Position numbers and translations under genes: made by a program. A stretch of 19,299 nt of DNA from JBEHWX01 sp048498995 (GTDB lineage Bacteria > Bacteroidota > Ignavibacteria > OLB7). This document shows, in pieces, positions 15,088-19,299 of this stretch (position 1 is the stretch's first letter; each line of letters begins with the position of its first letter). The notes beneath the pieces are model-generated. The model was not told the DNA's origin and did no database searches. It saw only the letters and a list, made by a program, of their open reading frames with translations. Where the stretch lies: positions 1 through 19,299 of the forward strand of contig JBEHWX010000107.1 of NCBI GenBank assembly GCA_048498995.1, written 5' to 3'.

Positions 15088-15911
15088 TTGAGCAGGCTTT
15101 GGCTGGAAAGTCGATCGCGCTTTCCATATCGGATAGCCCTAGCTTATACAAGCTGGGATTGAGTCAAGAGCATTTGCAGGATGCTATGGCAGAGATTGCG
15201 CGGTATTTGCTGGCTTCAGGAGCGAGACTGGTATATGGTGGGGATCTACGTCCGGGCGGATTTACACGCGTACTGCTTGAATTGGCGGAAACCTACTATG
15301 TTCCGGCTCGCGATCGAAATGTTAATGGCAGAGAATTGCCCATAATGAACGTGTTGGCTTGGCCGGTCCATTGTACAATGGGTTCTCATGAGCTTTTAGA
15401 GTGGAGGGATAGTTTTGGGCGGTTCGGAGAGCTGGTTTGCCTGTCACAGATGGGGAGTGTGCTGGATTTGCAACATAGGGCTGCGGATAGTTCGTATCAT
15501 TCTACGCAGGTGAGCGAGCGTGACTGGAAGCGGGGGCTTACGTTGATGCGTTCATTTGTAACGTCGATTTGTGAAGCGCGCGTTGTGCTTGGTGGCCAAT
15601 TGGATGGGTTTAAAGGAGCGATGCCTGGAATCGCGGAGGAAGTGATCCAATCGTTTGATGCCAACATTCCGGTTTATCTTTGTGGAGGGTACGGTGGGTG
15701 TGCGCGGGTAATTTGGCGCAGTCTTCTTGAGGGGAATTCTGATGACCATGGGCCGTCGCCGGATTTCGCGCACGCTTTCGATGTATATGGGGTTTCGTCG
15801 TTGCGTAACGGTCTCGACGCTGAGGATAATTTTCGGCTGTATAAGACAACTTATTCAAATGAGATAGCTAGCCTGATTCTTAAGGGGCTCGTGCAGGTTC
15901 GTTCCGCGTAA
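15084..15911 (+). CDS. SLOG-superfamily protein, probable nucleotide-ligand sensor or enzyme
   Basis: A 275-residue soluble protein with features of the SLOG (SMF/DprA-LOG) Rossmann superfamily: an opening 'KSIALSISDSPSLYKLGLS' strand-turn (9-27), 'ASGARLVYGGDLRPGGF' (44-60) with its Gly-rich loop, 'LGGQLDGFKGAMPGIAEEV' (169-187) and 'YLCGGYGGCARVIW' (198-211). In Thoeris, the SLOG domain of ThsA binds the cyclic ADPR signal made by a TIR protein and switches on a fused SIR2 domain. Here I find no SIR2, nuclease or membrane segment, so this protein either is itself the effector, for example a base-releasing hydrolase, or regulates the TIR partner. Its ATG lies in an ATGA overlap with the TIR-TIR stop, strong evidence of translational coupling. 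I believe it fits one of the TIR-associated SLOG clusters described by the Aravind group, but I cannot verify which. Confidence 0.82.
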   Translation: MIEQALAGKSIALSISDSPSLYKLGLSQEHLQDAMAEIARYLLASGARLVYGGDLRPGGFTRVLLELAETYYVPARDRNVNGRELPIMNVLAWPVHCTMGSHELLEWRDSFGRFGELVCLSQMGSVLDLQHRAADSSYHSTQVSERDWKRGLTLMRSFVTSICEARVVLGGQLDGFKGAMPGIAEEVIQSFDANIPVYLCGGYGGCARVIWRSLLEGNSDDHGPSPDFAHAFDVYGVSSLRNGLDAEDNFRLYKTTYSNEIASLILKGLVQVRSA

Positions 15912-15980
15912 TGAGAGGTTGCAGTTTCTCTGTTTTGAACGGCTTGAGTGGATTTGAGGCGGGTAGGTGCCTTGCTGTGT

Positions 15981-16008
15981 TTGACGCCGTGAATGTATTG
16001 TGTAAAGT
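15981..16008 (+). promoter_or_regulatory. Possible sigma-70-type promoter for the TIR/Nmad2 pair
   Basis: TTGACG (15981-15986), a 16-nt spacer, then TAAAGT (16003-16008), about 90 bp before the ThsB-like start. It is the best match in the 189-bp gap after the SLOG gene. It suggests the second TIR unit has its own promoter. Host sigma preference is unknown. Confidence 0.35.
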
Positions 16009-16100
16009 TGAGGCGTCAGGCCTTGCACCAGCATAGGGGATAGCGAAAGACCTTGGTAGTCTCTGGCGGCAATCTTGTGAACTAATCTCGGAGTGTTAGT

Positions 16101-16598
16101 ATGGATGAGCCTAATGAGAGGAAACATGTTTTTATTAGCCATCATCACGTTGATGATTCAGAGGTTGATGGGTTCATTCGTTTATTGCAGCGGAACGGAT
16201 ATGATGTCCGTAATAGCTCTATTCGGGCGAAGCCGTCTAATAAAGAGCGTTTAGCGGCCGGACTGGTTTCGGAAGAGGCCATTCGGCGATTGCTGCGAAT
16301 GAAGATCTCCTGGGCTGGTAGAGTCGTAGTCCTCGTTGGGAAGGACACACATTCGAGACCATGGGTCAACTGGGAAATTGAGGAGGCTAACCGCCAAGGT
16401 AAAAGAATCGTTGGCGTCTATGTGCAAGGGGGGACAGGGTTTGATTTACCGGATTCGCTCGAAAAATATGCGTCAGCAATTGTTGGGTGGAACTCTAAGA
16501 CAATTGCCAAAGCGATTGATGGTGCTGAAAACCCATTCGAGAACCCTGATGGATCGGACCGTCGTCCAGTCAATCCAAGAACAACGACAACATGCTAA
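16101..16598 (+). CDS. ThsB-like TIR-domain protein (DUF1863 / MTH538-type TIR)
   Basis: A 165-residue single-domain protein. 'KHVFISHHHVDD' (8-19) is the first strand and loop of the DUF1863/ThsB TIR group, where 'FISH' and a following Asp are typical. 'GYDVRNSSI' (33-41), 'AGRVVVLVGKDTHSRPWVNW' (72-91), 'EIEEANRQGKRIVGVYVQG' (92-110) and 'YASAIVGWN' (123-131) complete the pattern. Glu92, right after 'WVNW', corresponds to the catalytic Glu of TIR enzymes. In Thoeris, ThsB detects infection and makes a cyclic ADPR isomer from NAD+. The last 20 residues are polar and probably disordered. GGAG about 8 nt upstream supports ATG 16101. It is followed after 3 nt by an Nmad2-like gene rather than by ThsA, so the system is not standard Thoeris. 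Confidence 0.85.
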   Translation: MDEPNERKHVFISHHHVDDSEVDGFIRLLQRNGYDVRNSSIRAKPSNKERLAAGLVSEEAIRRLLRMKISWAGRVVVLVGKDTHSRPWVNWEIEEANRQGKRIVGVYVQGGTGFDLPDSLEKYASAIVGWNSKTIAKAIDGAENPFENPDGSDRRPVNPRTTTTC

Positions 16599-16601
16599 TC
16601 T

Positions 16602-17249
16602 ATGAATAAGGTGTATGTCTATGTGGTCGACCGCGATTTCGGATTCGCTCCAAATCCATTTCACGGGTATTGCACGTTGGCGACCTGTAAGCCGAAGATA
16701 CGTGCCAAGGCAGTTTCTGGGGATTGGATTGTAGGGATGGGCGGAACTCGTTTGAAAGCGGTAGGGCGATGCGTGTTTGCAATGCGTGTGACGCAGGATT
16801 TAAGCTATGATGCGTATTGGGGTAGCTCGACTTTCTTTGATAAGAGGCCGGTGAGAAATGGTAGTAGAAAAATGATGGTCGGAGATAATATCTACCACTT
16901 CGACAATGATGCCGAGAAATGGATTCAAGAGGACTCGCATCATAGCAATCCGGATGGTAGCCCAAATTATCGCAATCTTGATGCGGACACAAAGGTGTCT
17001 CGTGTGCTTGTCTCCGACTCCTTTTTTTACTTCGGGCGCTCAGCGCCGATCGTTCCCACTCGGTTTCTTAACGATTTGGGTTACAAGAATGGCCGAGGCT
17101 ACCGTGTATTTAACTACGGCGATGCATTCGGCATTATAGGCTGGCTTACTGATACGTATGGTCATTCCTTGAGTAAAGTGCTTGCTGACCCGTTTGACTT
17201 TAGCCTGAGTGAAAGGCGCTATTCCGGCCGCGCAAGTAAGATTATCTAG
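16602..17249 (+). CDS. Nmad2-family putative nucleotide-modification protein
   Basis: A 215-residue protein that I recognise from its pattern as Nmad2 (nucleotide modification associated domain 2). Key segments are 'DRDFGFAPNPFHGYCTLATC' (10-29), 'GDWIVGMGG' (40-48), 'FAMRVTQDLSYDAYW' (59-73), 'GDNIYH' (94-99), 'DSHHSNPDGSPNYRN' (111-125) and 'RVLVSDSFFYFGRSAP' (134-149). Family members were named from neighbourhood with phage and bacterial nucleotide-modification genes; no biochemical activity has been demonstrated as far as I know. The conserved Asp/His/His cluster in 'DSHHS' could bind metal or nucleotide (inference). It starts 3 nt after the ThsB-like stop, so the two are almost certainly co-translated. 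The family assignment is from memory of motifs and should be checked by profile search. Confidence 0.75.
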   Translation: MNKVYVYVVDRDFGFAPNPFHGYCTLATCKPKIRAKAVSGDWIVGMGGTRLKAVGRCVFAMRVTQDLSYDAYWGSSTFFDKRPVRNGSRKMMVGDNIYHFDNDAEKWIQEDSHHSNPDGSPNYRNLDADTKVSRVLVSDSFFYFGRSAPIVPTRFLNDLGYKNGRGYRVFNYGDAFGIIGWLTDTYGHSLSKVLADPFDFSLSERRYSGRASKII

Positions 17250-17341
17250 TCGCCCTTTTGTGGCCCCGAGTTAATAGCGGTTATGTGATCTATTTTTAAC
17301 TTCTCAGACTTTGTATGTAGCTTGATTTCGTTCCGCTGCTA
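17250..17341. other. Short spacer left of the IS element, remnant of the convergent junction
   Basis: Without the IS, this 92-bp stretch would follow the stop of both the Nmad2 gene and the UDG-like gene. It contains no gene. I see no strong terminator hairpin in it. Confidence 0.4.
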
Positions 17342-17359
17342 GAGCCTGTTATGCACTTT
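17342..17359 (+). repeat. Left terminal inverted repeat of the IS
   Basis: GAGCCTGTTATGCACTTT, identical to the reverse complement of the right end. Confidence 0.95.
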
Positions 17360-17385
17360 AGGGGCTGAATTCGTACTCTTGGCGC

Positions 17386-18222
17386 ATGAAACAGCGCAAA
17401 GAGAAGAAGATTCGATCCGGCTATCCCAGCAATGTCACCGATGAAGAGTGGGCACTGCTGGCCCCGTATCTCACCCTGATGACCGAGGATGCTCCGCAGC
17501 GAGAACACTCCCTGCGCGAGGTCTTCAACGGTCTGCGATGGATCGTCAGAGCTGGTGCGCCCTGGCGGATGATGCCCAACGACCTGCCTCCCTGGACGGT
17601 TGTCTACCAGCAGACCCAACGATGGCTGGCTGCCGGCGTGTTCCAGACACTCGTCGATGATCTCCGAGCGGTCATGCGTATCGCTAATGGCCGAAGCGAG
17701 CAGCCAACGGCCGCGATCTTCGACAGCCGCACGCTGCAATCGACACCGGAGAGTGGAGCGCGCGCAGGCTACGATGGAGCCAAGCGTCGCAAAGGCTCGA
17801 AGGTGCACATCGCGGTCGACACGCTGGGGCATCTGCTGGCGCTGCATGTGACCGCGGCTGATGAACAGGATCGAGCGCAAGTCGATGAACTGGCACGTCA
17901 GGTTCAGGAGGCAACGGGCGACAACGTCGATCTGGCGTATGTCGATCAAGGTTACACGGGAGATGTTGCTGCCGAAGCGGCAGAATCCCACGGCATCGAG
18001 CTGGAGGTCGTCAAGCTGCCGGAAGCCAAGCGAGGGTTCGTGCTGTTGCCACGGCGTTGGGTCGTCGAGCGGAGCTTCGCGTGGATGGCGCGGTTCCGTC
18101 GGCTGGCCCGCGGTTATGAGCGGTTACCTCAGACGCTGGCTGGTCTACATCTACTGGCATTCGTCATGATTCTGATGCGCCGCTTTGTCGATGTCCTCGA
18201 AATTCTCAGGCAAAGTGCATAA
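17386..18222 (+). CDS. IS5-family DDE transposase
   Basis: A 278-residue transposase. Residues about 15-90 are the DUF4096-type N-terminal DNA-binding region ('LTDEEW'-like start, here 'VTDEEWALLAPYL', then 'LREVFNGLRWIVRAGAPWRM', 'LPPWTVVYQQTQRW'). The catalytic triad is Asp113 ('IFDSRTL'), Asp187 ('YVDQGYTG') and Glu228 ('WVVERSFAW'). The gene is complete in a single frame, so no frameshift is needed, which fits members of the family with one ORF. The stop codon TAA (18220-18222) lies inside the right inverted repeat. The ATG at 17386 has no strong ribosome site. Confidence 0.95.
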   Translation: MKQRKEKKIRSGYPSNVTDEEWALLAPYLTLMTEDAPQREHSLREVFNGLRWIVRAGAPWRMMPNDLPPWTVVYQQTQRWLAAGVFQTLVDDLRAVMRIANGRSEQPTAAIFDSRTLQSTPESGARAGYDGAKRRKGSKVHIAVDTLGHLLALHVTAADEQDRAQVDELARQVQEATGDNVDLAYVDQGYTGDVAAEAAESHGIELEVVKLPEAKRGFVLLPRRWVVERSFAWMARFRRLARGYERLPQTLAGLHLLAFVMILMRRFVDVLEILRQSA

Positions 18223-18229
18223 CAGGCTC
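18212..18229 (-). repeat. Right terminal inverted repeat of the IS
   Basis: AAAGTGCATAACAGGCTC, the reverse complement of the left end; it overlaps the last codons of the transposase and the regenerated stop codon of the UDG-like gene. Confidence 0.95.
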
Positions 18230-18870
18230 TAGCGTGAGCCTCTTTCGCCGTAAATGCTTAAGATTTCGTGTAAGAATTGCTGGCTTCCGCCGTAGCTGGG
18301 GTGCCTGACTCTTGTTGACTTGAAGCCCAAACGTGATATGTTTCTCTGGGCCTCTGATCCAACTGCGACGACAAACCTGGGCTTTAACATCCTTAAGATG
18401 TTTTGTAGGATGTCTTGGCATTCATCGAACTCTCGTATCGAATGGCACCTATTAGAAAGTGGGTTCTCAGCTTCGAATGGATGAAACGGGAAAACATTCC
18501 AAAGGAATGCTGCTGTGTTGATCATGCTAAGCGCTTTCCAGATCTCTGTAGATGTTCGTTCTTTAATAGGCTTCCCGGCTGTTGCCTTGGCCAGTCCATG
18601 TACTTTGAAACGTGACTCAAGTAACGCCATGCTGATCTCATCAGTTAGTGCAATGCCAGTTCTGCGTGCTCCTCGATAGCCGCAGTCTCTGCCTATCCAT
18701 ATCCCTTCAACCCCTAGGCTAAGCATTGTATCTAGATACATTCTAAGGTTAGATTGCCGGATTATAGGGCTAGAAGCATGGTCGCATTGATCGCATATGT
18801 CGCTGTATTGATTGAACACGTTGGGAAAACTTAACTTGCTTAGTTGCTCGACGAATGCCTGTGAGTTCAT
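18229..18870 (-). CDS. Uracil-DNA-glycosylase-superfamily-like protein
   Basis: A 213-residue protein with a UDG-like layout. 'IWIGRDCGYRGARRTGIALT' (57-76) followed by Asp-Glu corresponds to the substrate-pocket motif near the N terminus, 'FLWNVFPFHPFEAENPLSNR' (122-141) is the central conserved block, and 'RHPSYGG' (189-195) is the His-Pro-Ser motif that inserts at the flipped base. 'VVAVGSEA' (167-174) is a core strand. These proteins excise uracil or related bases from DNA; the exact base is unknown. The ATG overlaps the upstream MazG-like stop (ATGA), so the two form an operon. The stop codon TAG (18229-18231) is shared with the IS end: two bases belong to the TA duplication and the last to the IS. 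Before insertion the stop was also TAG, so the protein is unchanged. Confidence 0.8.
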   Translation of the reverse strand: MNSQAFVEQLSKLSFPNVFNQYSDICDQCDHASSPIIRQSNLRMYLDTMLSLGVEGIWIGRDCGYRGARRTGIALTDEISMALLESRFKVHGLAKATAGKPIKERTSTEIWKALSMINTAAFLWNVFPFHPFEAENPLSNRCHSIREFDECQDILQNILRMLKPRFVVAVGSEAQRNISRLGFKSTRVRHPSYGGSQQFLHEILSIYGERGSR

Positions 18871-19299
18871 CGCCTTTGTCTAAAAGTTAACGTGTGTTGC
18901 CGTAAATTAGCTGTTACTAATCCTCCCCTATGGGCGCGAAGCTCACGGAAGACTGAGTAGCCCTCTAATATAGCTCTTTCCCATTGCCAAAGTAGACATT
19001 TTTCCACCTCGTAGCCGTTGACGAAATCATGGATGAGCTTGAGAAGTGAGTATTCAACGGAGTGGCTTGACGCGAAGTGTCCAATTTGCTGGGCATGCCT
19101 AAAGACCATTGCAGATATGCCCTCCTCGATTAATATGGCTCGGGCGCCGTCTTCTGTCTCGTCGACTTGTGGGTCGCTTTTGCGCTTGACTTGAAAGAGT
19201 GCCCGGAGAACCGGCGACCACCCCAATATGGCTGCGTATGAAAGATGAAATGTATCGTGAAACCGATAATCGTCATCCTGGATGTGGTTGTCGGTTAGA
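18867..19299 (-). CDS. MazG-related pyrophosphohydrolase-like protein, 5' end cut by window
   Basis: The frame is open from the stop at 18867-18869 to the right edge, giving the C-terminal 143 residues. A TTG at 19226 could act as a start but would cut a conserved stretch: the upstream residues 'DDDYRFHDTFHLSYAAILGW' continue a pattern I associate with the C-terminal part of MazG-related proteins. Next come 'VLRALFQVKRKSDPQVDETE' and 'DGARAILIEEGISAMVFRHA', with acidic and basic residues on helices. 'LWQWERAILEGYSVFRELR' follows near the end. MazG-type enzymes hydrolyse non-canonical or excess (d)NTPs to monophosphates, which fits coupling to a base-excision glycosylase through the ATGA overlap. 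The catalytic ExxE part would lie mostly outside the window, so activity cannot be judged. Confidence 0.65.
   Translation of the reverse strand, partial: LTDNHIQDDDYRFHDTFHLSYAAILGWSPVLRALFQVKRKSDPQVDETEDGARAILIEEGISAMVFRHAQQIGHFASSHSVEYSLLKLIHDFVNGYEVEKCLLWQWERAILEGYSVFRELRAHRGGLVTANLRQHTLTFRQRR

Larger units (their letters stand above)
17342..18229 (+). mobile_element. Intact IS5-family insertion sequence (IS427/IS1031-like), 888 bp
   Basis: Perfect 18-bp terminal inverted repeats begin GAGCCTGTTATGCACTTT, at 17342-17359 and in reverse complement at 18212-18229; the match extends one base further into the flanking TA on each side. The flanks show a TA duplication (17340-17341 and 18230-18231). 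Joining the flanks restores the palindromic target GCTAGC. One intact transposase gene fills the element. GC content is higher than in the surrounding island, so it was acquired separately. Perfect repeats and an intact gene suggest recent insertion. Confidence 0.95.
13732..19299. other. AT-richer accessory (probable defence) island, open at right edge
   Basis: From the base after the dcd stop, the DNA changes from strongly GC-rich to roughly balanced composition with A/T-ending codons common, and tight gene pairs appear (TIR-TIR/SLOG, TIR/Nmad2, MazG-like/UDG-like). Only the IS element (17342-18229) inside it returns to higher GC. I see no tRNA gene, integrase or direct repeat marking the left edge; the right edge is outside the window. 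Confidence 0.75.

Noticed and set aside
13879..17249. Canonical Thoeris (ThsA/ThsB)
   Set aside because: TIR and SLOG parts are present, but no SIR2 domain or membrane-effector ThsA is found in either unit, so the standard label is not justified.
18415..18615. Plus-strand 66-codon frame over the UDG-like gene
   Set aside because: Short antisense frame without ribosome site or recognisable sequence; the opposite strand encodes a conserved-looking protein.

Overview
The window has two compositionally different parts. Bases 1 to about 13,730 are GC-rich (well above 60% by eye) and carry ordinary chromosomal genes: lipoproteins, membrane proteins, a carbohydrate locus, a lipoprotein metalloprotease and dCTP deaminase. 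Several traits suggest a high-GC member of the FCB/Bacteroidota-related lineages. These are a Kelch protein ending in an 'LSPNPTSG...GTYHLVV' tail like the sorting/FlgD-like domain of type IX secretion cargo, many lipoproteins with 'C-G/E-D/K-S' starts, a TAACTTTG (TAnnTTTG-type) element upstream of dcd, and strong AAGGAGG/GGAGGA ribosome sites on some genes. This is inference; there is no rRNA or other marker gene here.

Layout of the GC-rich part. Two plus-strand lipoproteins (52-666 unknown; 817-1548 DUF2807/GIN-like) face a secreted Kelch propeller (1651-2916, minus) across a hairpin terminator. A DUF389 membrane protein (3188-4816, minus) and an HPP membrane protein (4996-5574, plus) diverge around a 14-bp tandem repeat. 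A minus-strand carbohydrate operon follows: a GT4 glycosyltransferase of the sucrose-phosphate/mannosylfructose-phosphate synthase type (7836-9179), joined by an ATGA overlap to an unusual fusion of a sucrose-phosphatase-like HAD domain and a six-hairpin glycosidase domain (5635-7839). Next come an orphan IolB-like isomerase (9570-10361, minus), an M48 lipoprotein protease (10618-12105, plus), a LOG-family Rossmann protein (12176-12769, minus) and dcd (13174-13731, plus).

Right after dcd the composition falls to AT-richer DNA with different codon use and denser genes. This looks like an acquired accessory (probable defence) island running past the right edge. It holds three two-gene units: (a) a TIR-like/TIR double-domain protein overlapping by ATGA with a SLOG-family nucleotide-sensor-like protein (13879-15911); (b) a ThsB-like TIR protein 3 nt upstream of an Nmad2-family putative nucleotide-modification protein (16101-17249); (c) on the opposite strand, a MazG-related pyrophosphohydrolase-like protein (partial) overlapping by ATGA with a uracil-DNA-glycosylase-like protein (18229-19299). 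An intact 888-bp IS5-family element (17342-18229) sits between (b) and (c), inserted exactly at the glycosylase stop codon and regenerating it.

How the island might work (inference): TIR enzymes cleave NAD+ or make cyclic-ADPR-type signals, and SLOG domains bind such ligands in Thoeris. Unit (a) therefore resembles a Thoeris-like signalling pair without the usual SIR2 or membrane effector. Units (b) and (c) add base-modification, base-excision and nucleotide-pool functions. The TIR-TIR/SLOG pair and the TIR/Nmad2 plus UDG/MazG neighbourhood are the best candidates here for an undescribed system.
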